A stretch of DNA of 64,000 bases from Neurospora tetraspora (Eukaryota; Ascomycota; Sordariomycetes; Sordariales; Sordariaceae): positions 6,696,001 to 6,760,000 of the forward strand of contig NW_026944383.1 in NCBI RefSeq assembly GCF_033439725.1, in the 5' to 3' direction. A program made the translations under genes and the position numbers. This document shows, piece after piece, positions 24,946 through 37,016 of the stretch; position 1 is the stretch's first letter; each line of letters starts with the position of its first letter. Below the pieces are notes generated by a model. That model saw only the letters and a list, made by a program, of their open reading frames with translations. It was not told the origin of the DNA and ran no database searches.

Positions 24946-26310
24946 CATAGAAGTCGATGAACAAACCTGGAGATGCTGCCGGAGGGAAAGCCCCTATCAT
25001 AGTTGTCCTGGTTGTTAGGAGTGATGCCGTACCCCGGACGCCATCACCACAGTTGACGCCCTTCTGAAACACCTCAATTTTTGGCGATGCCCTCTCTGGA
25101 TGAACCGCGAATGCCACGTTGAAACTAGGGCTGGTGTGTAAAGTCGGAAATCAACAGTGTTAGTGTCTGTCAGAAACATATCTTATTAGCCATCGCAAGC
25201 CTTTCAGATCCAGTGGGTTGGGCAGTTCATCGCATCCAGGGGATGATCTTCAATCTCAATTGAAGTGAGATTTCATGCGAGCCCATTGAGAGTGTTCAGG
25301 AGGCTGTTGATGTTCTCGTGATATATTTGGCAAACAGGCCCCCCTAGCAAAACCTCCTATTGCGCGCGGGCAACGGAGCGCACATCTCAGGTCAAGTTCC
25401 AAACGGAGGAGCTCGTCAAACCTCCGGCTGTGATGGGGTCTTTGCTTGGCATGGATGCTTGGTGGGTCTCTGTGCTGAGGCAAAGTTTCGCTTTCCCTCG
25501 AGGCTTCATCATGGTACGATTGCGATTGGTAGTAAAACTGACGGTTTTGGAGGTTGAAATGGGAGCGTATATGACTTTGCTGGTCAGCATGTTTTGGTGA
25601 GAAAGCTTCGATAGTGAGCTGCCGTGATGCCCTGGCATGAGATAAAGTTGTTCGGCATTGGGGAAGTGACCTCTGCCAGATTTTGATATCGCATCCGCCA
25701 AGAAGCGGCGCCCAACTGCTGAAAGACATCAGAGTCTACGGCCACAGCCGCATACGCCCTAAAGGAATCCTTGATTCGGGGGGAACAGAAGGGATACAGA
25801 ATGTCTGTGAACTCATCCGTTGCGATATCTAGGTGGCACTTGGTATAATACCATCAAACAGCCAACTTGCCAGCCCCAGTCGTTCAAGGTTGGTGGTTTA
25901 CAGAGACTGACGTCAGCTGCCGTCGGGCGGATATGATGAGTTCGAGAAGATGGCAGCAGTCAGGACGAAAACCGAGGGGTGACTTGAGAGTTGAGGCAAA
26001 TGTCCGACCAAAAAACAGGTCGCTAGTGCCATCTTCTGCTGCTCATGGGGTGCTCTTTCGGTTAGATAACATGGAAGCTGAAGTAATGAGCTGCAGAGGT
26101 TGCATATGACGACGATAGGCAAAGGTCGTCATTGACTGGAATGTCTCTTGTCAGGCGTGGCGTGGTGCAGATTGAGAAGATGAAGGTTTTTATCTTTATC
26201 AAGGTCAAATAATTGACGAAAACTCCAGGCGTTTCAATGAAGATTGATTGTGCGATATTTGACTGGTGGGCTCGTGACGGTTGGTGGGTTGTCGGAGAGG
26301 CGACCAATCC
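24946..26310. other. Gene-free segment between repeat copy A and the coiled-coil relic
   Basis: No intact gene. Two overlapping minus-strand frames (25256-25729 and 25387-25701) cover it partly, without recognisable domains. A palindromic TGACGTCA (cAMP-response-type) octamer occurs near 25907, but no start codon of a supported gene is near it. Confidence 0.45.
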
Positions 26311-26317
26311 AGACTTA

Positions 26318-26700
26318 CTCCATCCTCGGCCTCTTCTCATCCTTCTCCTTCTTCTCGGCGCGCCTTTCACGCCTCTTCTTGTTGATCTCATCCTTCTTCT
26401 TGGTGTACCTTTCAAGCGCCTTCTTGTTGACCTCATCCTTCTTCTCGGCGTACTCTTCACGATCCTTCTTCTCGGCGTACTCTTCACGATCCTTCTTCTC
26501 GGCGTACTTTTCACGTCTCTTTTTGTTGATCTCATCCTTCTTCTCGGCGTACTTTTCACGCCTCTTCTCATTGATCTCATCCTTCTTCTCAACCCACCTT
26601 TGACGCCAGTATTCCTACTTTGCCAAACGTTTAGCTTCTTCCATTTCCTCCTCTAATAAGCCTTGATATAACCATTCCATACGATGGATACCCTTACCTC
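26318..26700 (-). pseudogene. Relic of a charged coiled-coil repeat gene
   Basis: On the minus strand one frame reads MEWLYQGLLEEEMEEAKRLA, an in-frame TAG (a RIP-type change from CAG is plausible), and then a run of about seven tandem segments. These vary around EKKDEINKKRREKYA (about 45 bp per full unit, shorter units of 30 bp in the middle). The frame ends at a perfect GTAAGT donor at 26318, so it appears to be an exon fragment of a longer gene. The composition predicts a highly charged single alpha helix or coiled coil. The Arg/Ser/Thr-rich reading in the other frame of this strand is a shadow. No upstream start or downstream exon is recognisable, so I call it a broken host gene of unknown function. 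Confidence 0.55.
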
Positions 26701-27065
26701 AAGCATCGTAGGTACATAATCCTTGATATGATAGTGATGTGCCCCATTGAGCATTCGCTAACCTTATATTAATCATACTTGTATTATAGTTCGCATAAAA
26801 CCTATACATCTGAGAGGTTTCCAAGATCAAAAATAGAGCTCGAGCTAGCAAGATTAAAAATATATCTATTAGACATGGAGTTGAAACCAAAACCTTTTTA
26901 TTTAAAATTCAATAACCGTTAGTATACGCAATTATCGACTTTAATGACAAAGCTTAGTTGTTATCGTAATCTTCAAACCTTTAATATACACCGTAATATC
27001 TATTAGTCCCAGTACCAATAGATATCAAAGGTAGTTCTAGGCTCTCTATAGTTTTATTGTTATTA

Positions 27066-27365
27066 TCAGCGACTTGGAGTATAGTAAGTTAATCTATAGG
27101 TCAGAACGTATTTGCAGGTGATCTGGAAGCGAGTGTTCTCTGGACTTACCGAACCTATTGCTGCAGTCTGACCTTGGAGATTAGACAACTTCTCCACCTG
27201 TATTTGCTCTTCAACTTGCTCCGGCTTTTCCATAATCAATAAGTAGACCACAAAAGCATAGTCATCGGTATAGCTAAACTCGGGTAAGGATTTCAGCAAC
27301 TCTAAAGTCAGCGGATGTAACGTTTTTAATATAGTTCTAAGGTTGGGGGCCCAATACATCTCCAA
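27066..27365 (-). pseudogene. Fragment of an unrecognised protein gene
   Basis: A 99-codon frame in an otherwise AT-rich patch reads like a real globular N-terminus (MEMYWAPNLRTILKTL, LPEFSYTDDYAFVVYLLIM). It ends in a stretch with a good splice donor (GGTTCG followed by GTAAGT). No continuing exon is visible to the left. I do not recognise the family with certainty. The surroundings suggest a decayed gene or a gene carried by a mobile element. Confidence 0.35.
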
Positions 27366-27676
27366 TTAGAATACAATCTCCTACAGTAAGTAGATTAATG
27401 GGAGATACTCCCGGACTTAGAGGGGGCATTCGCCGGCGAATAGAGAATAAGCAGTATATACTCTATTTATTAAATTTACTTCAAATAATGTCTCGGGTAG
27501 CGCTTGCGAGTCGTCGCTATCATGGTCAAACCACGATTACTCTTAATCATCGGATATCGCCATAGTTCCAATCTATATATGAGGACAACTACCGAGAGAA
27601 AAGGAACAAAAGCAGAGAGAACCAACACGGAGGGTAAAACATTAAACAGCAGCAGCCGCAACAGCAGAGTTTTCTA

Positions 27677-27785
27677 TTCTTCCTAAAGGAAGGAACACTT
27701 GACAGCATCTCACCTATGTTCGGTTCTTCCTTAGGAAGGAACACTTGACAGAATCTCAATAGTATTCGGTCCTTCCTAGAACGGG
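27677..27785. repeat. 46-47-bp tandem duplication, 2.3 copies
   Basis: Units at 27677-27723 and 27724-27769, with a partial third to 27785. Each unit carries a small inverted repeat TTCCT-AAGG-AAGGAA at its start and the conserved word AACACTTGACAG. The copies differ at about six positions. Confidence 0.8.
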
Positions 27786-27965
27786 CGTCATTGATACATG
27801 GAAACGCCACGTAGATATAAATAATGCTAAGGATAAGAGAGAGGAAGAGTTGAGCTTGACGAGCGAGTCAACCTCTTATACGCGTGCTCCGTCAAGGGCG
27901 CTCCTGTATAAAGGGCAGATATAACTAATCGGTTGTATCGCGTAAGGAATCCCACTGTATTAGAA

Positions 27966-28100
27966 AGAGCCAATCCCTGTACCGACCGTTTCCTTGACGC
28001 TTCTGATTTGTGACGCTTCATCGCCCACTGATTTTGGTCGTTGAAGACGAACGGAATGATATAACTCAACTCGACAACGGAGAGATGTTTGTGTGATCAA
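27966..28100. repeat. Copy B of the dispersed fragment (paired with 24796-24945)
   Basis: Starts with the same AGAGCCAATCCCTGTACCGA word as copy A and stays nearly identical for 65 bp, then diverges. It lies 3170 bp from copy A in direct orientation, at the outer edge of the AT-rich patch. Confidence 0.75.
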
Positions 28101-30907
28101 GTTGCTTACAGTGACCTGGCAAGCCAGACCAGGCCAACTCTCTCACCCAGTGGCTTGGTCGCTGTGATATGTGTTGCGTATATCTCGGCAAGTAATGTTT
28201 TCCCGTCGGGCATTTCTTTCATGGCAGCCTTGGAAATCGACAAGACAGCTGGCCGTGCCAGAGGTGTTGCAGCGTTGCGGTTGAGGAAAGGGGAGGCCGG
28301 GAGGGCGAATGATGGGGTCAGCGTGGGATTTGCGGAGGAAGCCATCATGACCCACACCTGGAATCCCCGACCTAGCCCACAAAAAGATTACAGAACAAAG
28401 AACCTGACGAGAGATGAATAGACGTGAGCGTCCCCTGAGCGGGAGGACGCATCATTAAAAGCTTCTTCATCCATACGCCAGCCTAGATTTCGAGCCTATT
28501 GCCCTGATGAGGCCAAGAAGTGCAAACACACAACGGAAAGTGTGATGCTGGGATGGTAGGACGTTGGATTGCGTCCTCGCAGTTACCAAACGCTGAGCAG
28601 ACCCTTGATGTCGAATTGGGTCCAAAGAGTCGGAGACATGTTGACCTGTACCTGTCCAGACCGGCTCGGCTGGCTCGATTGGTGACTGGGCGGGGAGATA
28701 CAAGTGTGAGGCAGAGCATCCAATGGCACGCAGTATTGTCGGGTACATTGGCCATGTATCTAGAACCGCCGTTTCCCAGGCGTGCCAGGCACACGGCACG
28801 CATCATGACCACCCAGCCAGCTTTGAGCCAGCATATGGACTGAGAACTAGACAAAAGTGTCGAGAGCCGGGGCAGACCAGGCCTTTGCGTGTCAGCACAG
28901 TTCAGCTTCTGGTCCAACCTTGACTCGAACGGAACTGGAACTGGCGAGGCGGACGCGCACAGTTTAGGGCCGCACGCCGGCAATCAAAGGAAGTGGAAGA
29001 GCAGGCCAGCGAGCGAACCGCAAAATCGAGAATCGAGCCTCTTCTGCGTGGCGACTTTACGCCATCTCACTGCGAGTGGGCGCGGCGCGTACCGACCACC
29101 ATGATGAAGGAATATGCAAAGGCTCAAAGCTTAGGTTCATTGCAAACACCAAAAGACGTAATAAAGTCAACAAAGGTGGCCGTCGGACGAGTCGGCGTCT
29201 CGAGTTGAAGGTGGAGCGGCCGGAGCAAGTGCCAGTTGGATGGATGGATGGATTTGCGGCAGGGCTTGCTTGGCCAGAGATTGAAGGTGGGAGAAGTGGA
29301 AAGGAACGGAGAATGGAGAACGGCGTGAGGTTGAAGAGGTTTTACTCCTCGCTGGGTTTTCGGGGGCTCGCCGCGAGGTAGACGGGAGGGATCATGAGGT
29401 ATCAGCCAAGTCTCACGATGGTGGCTGCATGGCCGGCGCATGTTAAGATTTTGTATGACAAAACGTAGCAAAAGCTAACACATCTATAACCAAACACTAA
29501 CTGAACGCGGGAGAAGCAGACCCCTGCAGAAACCTGGTCTGTACCTCCAGGCACTAGCGATATCCGGACCCACCCACCCGAATGTGTGTTGTGTGGGCAG
29601 GCTAGGAGGTAGCTGCGTTCTGGTGCCCTGCGAATGCGGGCTCTGGTGCTGGAAGGTTGATGGAAAGCCCACCCGGTCGTCGCAGTTTCTTTTCTTGCTC
29701 ACTTCAATGAAAGTTCAAGTTTTCCCCCAGAACTGCAACTCGAGGCTCGGGCATATCATGGGGGATTTACCAGCGCTCGGCAAACGTGACCGTCATTACA
29801 AGAGTGCAGTGTCAGACAGCAGGCAATGTCTGCCTAGGTAGCATCCCGTCGAGATATCGAGAGAAGAGCTGTCCGCTCGGCACCCGACCTCAATCATCAC
29901 CGACAATAACCCCCATACATAGACTTAGGAAGGCACTCACAATGGGAAGAAAAATTGAGGATGATGTGTGATGGATTGCAAGTCGTGTACCTACCTAGAG
30001 GTAATGGGTCATACCCATACCCATCCAGCCGAATAGTGTTGTGTACAAGAGACAACGACTAGGTACCCGTCCCCGTTAGGACCGTTATTACGGGCCACCC
30101 TACAAGACCTTGCCCAAAAAAGGTACCTTTCCTCTTCTGATGAATCCTTGCCCATTTCCACTTGACGTTTCTCGCTCCAGTCGCTTTCTCCATTATTACT
30201 TTTGCCCACACATATCTCTCTCTCTCCCTTCCCTTTTCTTCCCTTTTCGCCAACAACGCTGGTTTTGTCCCTCCCACATGCACTCCGACTTGCTCGATCT
30301 GGACCGTGTTTAAGGTTGCCCACACCTTCCCCAGCCCAGACGAGATTTTTACCGGCCGCCGCAACTTTGACAGCATTTCCCCATTACATACCAGCATACT
30401 ACACCTTTACCACCAAGACGACGGGCCGCCTCTGCGACTTGACCCTACCTCGAACTCCTTAGTCCCGTGTATGTCACGGTCGTCCCACGGCTGCTGCTCC
30501 AAACGGCATCTCGCATATTCGCCTTGCCCATTCACTCCCCCGGCATATCAGCATCTAGGTCAACCTGGGATTCAGGTCCGACTCAGCTTCACCTCAGGTT
30601 CGGGTGTTGGAAGATTTCTTACTTGATCCCAAAGGCATTGGTCGTCTGCACGGGGCGCCGGCACGCTTCCGTCTCAACTTATGGCCCATCTGCCGGCCCC
30701 TTCATCTCACATTTCCAGCATCTCATAATTCTCGTCAAGTGGCCGTCTCTGTCCACGAGTCCTTTCGGCCACCTTCACTTTGAGATCTGATTCACACAGG
30801 TTTTCAAGAGTGCCACTAGGCATTGGCCTTCACTCGTCGCCCATTCACTTGGCCTCTTTTAAGGTTCCAAGTTCCAGGTTGCGGGACATTTCTACTGTTT
30901 CAGCACC
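28101..30907. other. Gene-free interval and promoter/leader of the Snt2-like gene
   Basis: No frame with a recognisable domain on either strand. The last 800 bp (about 30100-30907) are pyrimidine-rich, with long CTCTCT and CCTTCC runs, and probably hold the promoter and the 5' untranslated leader of the plus-strand gene starting at 30908. A GGAT tetranucleotide run occurs near 29240. Confidence 0.5.
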
Positions 30908-33900
30908 ATGGCTCAAAAAAACCAACATGTGATTCCCTCTGAGGAGCAGACAAACTCGGCGAGTCGCACCTTATCCGCCAAGGAGAAGGAGGGCGCGGCA
31001 ACCGCAAGTGCAAATGCAAACTCGACCAAGCAGTCAGCCACCACTCCCGCATCAACCTCCTCCAGTACTTCATCTGCTGCTATATCTAACGTCCTCCCAC
31101 GGATGTCGGATCCCTCACCTCTTCCCCCAACTAATTCTGAACCCTCCACCGACGCCCCCATGGGCAAATCAACATCTACAAGCACGCAAGCCGCCGCCGC
31201 CGCCAAAGATGGCAGTACGGCGGCCAATCCCTATGGAACGCGTTCACGAAATCGCACAGGCAATTCTCGCATCAACTACGCAGAGGATCGGGACCTTGAT
31301 ATGGACATTTTTGAATTGTATCCGGATCGTCGAGAAGGAGGTGAGGCCAAGAAGGGATCCTCCAAGCAAGCTCAAGCGTCAGCATCATCAGCAACAACGC
31401 AAGCGGCAACACCATCGTCATCATCGCCGACAAATGGTGCATCTCAGCCAGCCCCACGTACTGCGGTAAACGGGACATCAGCATCAACCACCGTCACTGC
31501 CACCTCGACGTCGGCCTCACGGAAGCCGCTTCCCACAATCGACGATGTTCGCAAAGGCCACTCTTCAAAAGATCAGCAGTCTCGCCAACCTTCAACCTCA
31601 CCGGCCGCAAACGGGGCTACTACCAATGGCCCCACAAAGTCCAAAAAGCGAAAAGCAGATCCTGCAGCAAATGCTTCCAGCAGCCAGACCCCGACCAGTG
31701 CAGCAAACTCTTCGGCATCGCACAACAAGCGGGTCAAGACCAATTCGCACGACAACAACGGCAACAGCAAGACACCGACAAATGGGCCCGCGAGCGACCT
31801 GGGCATGGTTAATGGCTATGGCGAGACCAATCTCCTCACGTTTGAAAACACCAAGGCGATGCCCAAGGACGGCAAGATGGTGGCTGATGACGGCACTGTT
31901 CTTGAAGTGAACGGTAAGTTCAGTTGTTGATTCCTGGGGGCTGGCGCCTGATTCCCTATGGGGAAATGATGGCTCCGGTTCTCGTCTCTTTTTTGGTGTG
32001 TACTGACATGGGTTGCAGATCACGTTTACCTGGTCTGTGAGCCGCCTGGGGAGCCTTACTACCTGGGCCGCATCATGGAGTTTTTGCACACCAAAAACGA
32101 CCCGGCAAAGCCAGTGGACGCGTTGCGCGTGAACTGGTACTACAGGCCAAAAGACATTGGTCGGAGAGTGCAAGATACGCGGATGGTTTTCGCCACGATG
32201 CACTCGGACATTAGTCCTTTGACGGCCCTGCGCGGCAAGTGTCAGATTCGGCACAAGACGGAAATCCCAGACCTGGCGGCGTATAAGAGGGCGCGCGACT
32301 GTTTCTGGTTCGAGAAGCTGTACGACCGATACATCCAGAAGAATTACGAGGTGATTCCGACCAAGCAGATCATCAACGTGCCCGAGCATGTCAAGAAGGT
32401 GCTGGACGAGAGGTGGAAGTACATTTTGGTGGAGCAAGGCCGAGGCAAGGAACTGACCAGTGCGGTCAAGACTTGCAAGCGGTGCGTCGGCTACTGCGCC
32501 AGGTAAGTTATCAGATTTGGTTCGGATTTCAATTTCCCTTTTTTTCACACTTCACCTCACTTCATCACTTGCTTTTCGATTCCACCCGCGGTACCGGAAC
32601 GGGAACACACTAACTGCGACACCCCCCCTGGCCGGGCCTATTATTACCAAGTGGGCTTGCTGGCTGGCTGGCTGTTCTGTCGGCCGGGTCGGTGGTTTGG
32701 TGGTCAGTGCACTGTCCAGCCAGATGGACGGTGTACTTTGATTCGGCGCGGCTTGGCTTCCACTTGTGGCTCTGGGCTTGGCCAATAAGCGTGGGGGCCC
32801 GTCCCAGGAACAGGACGATGCAGCATGTCGCGGTCCCCCATTTCAGTTGCCCCCCCTTGTCCCTTGCTCCCCCATCATTCGCATCATCCCCCCTTGTCTT
32901 CGTCAATCACCACTCCCATTCCAGCCAGTAAGCGATGGATGCGCTGACACCCGCAACAGCAATGATTCGGTGGATTGTGCCGTGTGTCAAAACACGTACC
33001 ACATGAACTGTGTAAGGCCGCCGCTGCTCAAGAAACCGTCGCGTGGCTTTGCCTGGTCCTGCGCTGCATGCAGCCGTGCTCAGGAGCGCAAGCTGGAGGC
33101 GCGCAACACCCCCAACGTCCTCGATCCCAATGGCACCCGATTTGACGATGACGACGAGTTTCTCGAAGACGACGAGGAGGACCCGCCCGGCGTCCAGACT
33201 GGCATGACTAGTCGCACCAGTCCGGCCACCGAGGACTTGCACCAGGAGGCCACGGCAGAGCAGATATACCAGTGCAGCCTATGGCCATATCGTTACCTGG
33301 GAATGCACTGCAAGGTCGAGGATGCCCTGGACTACGATGATCGCATTTTCCCCCGTGCTAGCACCCGGTTAGGACCGCGTCACCAGGCCGTTGTGGTCCC
33401 GTGGTATGGCCGCCCGGTGCAGTATGTGAAGCCTCTCGAGATCAAGAAGACCGGCAGAAAGGACGGGAAGCTCAACAAGGAGCAACAGGCTCTCCTGGAA
33501 GCCGAACGCAAAAAGCGCGAGACACGTCCTCAGTGGATACAGGACGAGCCTGCCGGCTATGTCGAGAGAGGCGGCGATGATACCGTCACACCACTCTACA
33601 AGCCCCCTGAAAGGTGTGGCAAGCAGATGTCCAACGAGGCTATGGATGAGTTCATGGACAAAGCCAGAGGCATGGCGGTAGAGCTGGGTCTTCCTCCACG
33701 ATCGACAAACTTGCAGGATGTCGCAAGAGACCTCCTCTTCAAGAATGATTTCGACCCTAAGAAGGCCCTGCAGCAGCTGCCGAAGGTCCCCAAGGAGGAG
33801 TTCAAGGAGCCCGAGCTTACTCCCGCCGAACTGAAAAAGTTCGAGGAGGGTGTTGGAAAATACGGCTCCGAATTGCACCTCGTTATGAAACACGTCAAAA

Positions 33901-36900
33901 CCCTTAGCCCGGCAACAGTAACCCGATTCTACTATACCTGGAAGAAAACGGAGCGAGGTAAGCAGATCTGGGGCAATTTCGCTGCGAGAAAGGGGAAAAG
34001 GGACGCAAAGAAGGCCGAGGCTGCTGCCACCAAGCAGGCCGACGACGTTGCCGACGACCATGACGATTCGGCCTTTGATGCAGGCAAGGCCAAAGCTCAA
34101 AAGAAGGCTTTTATGTGCAAGTTTTGCGGCACCAAGGCGTCGCGGCAATGGCGTCGCGCGCCCACCATCTCACAACCCATCGGCGAGACTAGTGGCCGTA
34201 GTACCAAACAGGACAAAAAGGGAGAGTTCATTCCTGCTCTCTGTCGTCGATGCGCCGAGCTCTGGCGCCGATACGCTATCCAATGGGAAGACGTGGACGA
34301 AGTTGCAAAGAAGGTTGCTCAGACCGCAGGCCGTAACTGGAAGCGCAAGGTCGACGAGGACCTCTACAAGGAGCTGCTCGCGGCCGATGAGATGATTGCT
34401 AACACCAAGATCCGCACCCCCGAACCTACACCTGTCCCTACGCTTGTCCACGAGCCACCAGCGGCCGGTCAAGAGCCGCCGCGGAAGAAGCTCAAGAGCT
34501 CCGCTCGCGAAAAGGACAAGGACAAGGACAAGGATAAGGAAAAGGAGAAGGTGGAAAAGGAAAAGGAGAAGGAGAAAGAGAGGGAAAAAGAAAAGGAGAA
34601 GGAGAAAGAGAAGGAGCTCGAGCCAGCAGCCTCAGAGCCGGGCAGTGTGGCATCCACTCCCACGCCAGTTGTCACGAAGAAGAAGGACAAGGTTGTTGAG
34701 AAGCCGGTCATTATCGAGAAGCCCGCTCCGCCTCCACCTCCGCCAGTCCCCGAAATCCCCAAACCGCGAACATTACCCTGCGCAATCTGTCGTCAGATGG
34801 AACCTATGGGCGATCAACACCTTTCATGTAAGGAGTGCCGGATGACAGTTCATCGGAACTGCTATGGTGTCCTTGAGCATCGGGCTCCCGGGAAATGGAC
34901 GTGCGATATGTGCCTGAACGACAAGAGCCCACAGGTATCATTGGTAAGTACCGAATCTCTTGTGAGGTATGGTCGTCTACTAACACTGTTGTAGAGCTAC
35001 AAGTGCGTCCTTTGCCCGGTTGAAAAGACGGAGCATGATTTTGTAGGGCCACCCAAGAATTCCCACAAAAAGAAGACCGAAAAGGAGCGTGAGCGTGAGC
35101 GCCAAGAGCGGGAAAATGCTATCAAGGCTGCCGAATACTATCGGAAGAAGCAAGAGGAGATGAACCGACCTGCCGACCCGCGCGAACCCCTGAAGCGGAC
35201 TGCAGACAACAATTGGGTGCATGTCACTTGCGCGGTTTGGACTCCGGAGGTCAAGTTTGGCAATGCCAAAGCGCTTGCCCCTATTGAGGGCATCCCATTG
35301 ATCAACCGTGCCAAGTACTCGGAGATTTGCAGAGCTTGCAAGAAGGATGGCGGAGCTTGTGTCAGCTGCTATCATTGCAAGTCGCCAGTCCACGTCGAGT
35401 GTGCCCACAAGGCCGGTTATGTCCTCGGTTTCGACATCACACCGGTGAAGGGTTCTCGCCGGGATCAGCATAACATCGTCACTCTCGGGAGCGAAAGCGG
35501 TACAATGTCGGCTGCGATCTGGTGTAAGGAACACGCACCTCAGAAGGGCGCATTTCACCCAATGCACGAGAAGGTTGACGAGAGTGGCATGACCGCACTA
35601 CAGCTCTATGTTCAAACCTACAAGCAGGCCGACTTGACTCTTACGGGTTGCGCAAGGAAGGCCATCCAGATCACCCCAACCACTCGGCCCACATCGTCGT
35701 CTGCGACATCAACAAGCCATCAGACAAGACGAATCTCGACGATTCACCTGCTCAATGGGGATCATGGAGAATCAGCCTCGGGCTGTCGACAACCAGGCAG
35801 CAAGATATGCTTGACTTGTGGGACTGATGTGAGCCCTAAGTGGTACCCCATCGATGAAGCTCAGGAGCGTGGGCTTGTCAATGGGTACTACGGTAATCTG
35901 GGATCAGAAGCACAGAAGTTCATTGAGCAGAGGAGCGTGCAATGCCACAAGTGCAAGAAGGAAGGGCGTCAACCACATGTGCACCCTAAGAGGGAGCCAA
36001 CACCCCCTCCTCCTCCCGCCCCGCTCTTGATTCCTGCCGTTGAGCCGGTCGTCCGTCCAGTACAGGTATCTCAGGCGCCGCCGCTGGCACCGCCAGCCCC
36101 AGTTACAACGGCTCCAACAGCTGTGATGGATATTCCAGGTAGACAACCTGGCCCAAGTCCTTTCTGGTCACCACGTGTACAGGCAGCTCCCATCCCGCCT
36201 CCTCTGGCTCACCCGGCGCCTATCCGTCCCCCGGTCTCACATCCTCTTGTTCCTGTAGCAGGACCTGTCGCCCCGCAGGTTGCTCCCCCGTCGACACTTC
36301 CTCCGAACCTCGCTCCTCGGGGTCCATCTATGCCACAGTCCCTGTTTGGATCGGCACCACCGAGACCTTACGACGACTGGCACCGTCAGCCATCAGGTCA
36401 TCCACCACCCCTGCATCCGGGACGGCAGTTGAACGGCACTGGTCCTTCACCACCGCCGCTGAATACCATGCCTTCGTTGGCACCGCCTAACCATCTACGG
36501 CCTTCTCCTTCACTCTCTATTGCGAATTTGACACACGCTCAACCTCCGCCTCCTCCACCCCAAAACGGGCACATGGCACATCCATCTGCCTATGCAAGAA
36601 TGGATGGCTTGCCACCATCGCCTCGCCGGGTGAGCGGCCAGCCCACCACACCGAGCGGCGGCTCCTATCTATCAGGAGGCTCTCTCCATAGCCACGGTGG
36701 ACCACCCGACCTCCGACCGCCCACGGATCTACGAACAGACCTACGGCCGCATAACATGCTGAACCACCCGATGCCTCCCCACCACGTTGCCGGGCCGCCA
36801 CCTCCTCATCCTGCTTCCGTAGAGCAGCATCACCCTTTATCCTTCCTAAGGCATTGGAACAACCATACTGCGCAGCAAAACCAGCCGCCTCCTCTGCATC

Positions 36901-37016
36901 ACACCTCTTCTTACCAACAGGTATCCGGTCTGCCACCGCCGCCGAGGGATAACAAGCCGAAGGATATCAAGACTGGTGCGAGCTCTAGCCCGTCGCTTCG
37001 TAATCTCTTACATTAA
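30908..37016 (+). CDS. snt2: Snt2-like chromatin protein: BAH, PHD, SANT, GATA-like and extended PHD fingers
   Basis: Four exons: 30908-31913, 32019-32502, 32960-34943 and 34995-37016, giving 1831 aa. Snt2 in yeast works with Ecm5 and the Rpd3 deacetylase and binds modified histone tails. Domains in order: Ser/Thr/Ala-rich N-terminus; BAH domain from residue 336 (DHVYLVCEPPGEPYYLGRI, then NWYYRPKD); PHD finger about 487-535 (CKRC...CAVC...HMNC...CAAC), split by intron 2; SANT/Myb domain about 782-837 (EEGVGKYGSELHLVMKHV); a GATA-like C2C2 finger about 883-932 (CKFCGTKASRQWRR...CRRC); a Lys/Glu helix; a second PHD about 1104-1148; an extended PHD about 1159-1339; another GATA-like pair about 1430-1478 (CLTCGTDVSPKW...CHKC). 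The tail is Pro/His-rich and disordered. Intron 2 is 457 bp, unusually long for this window. The architecture is typical of fungal Snt2/Lid2-complex proteins; the exact partners are inferred. Confidence 0.93.

Larger units (their letters stand above)
26600..27840. other. AT-enriched, mildly RIP-like patch
   Basis: Base composition shifts to AT-rich with many TATA and TTAAT words compared with both flanks, and open frames become short. It resembles a mild version of the mutated DNA at the right end of the window. It contains the broken ORF at 27066-27365 and the tandem duplication at 27677-27785. It returns to balanced composition near 27840. Confidence 0.55.

Noticed and set aside
25256-25729. 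157-codon minus-strand frame
   Set aside because: Competes with another frame of the same strand, and neither shows family features.
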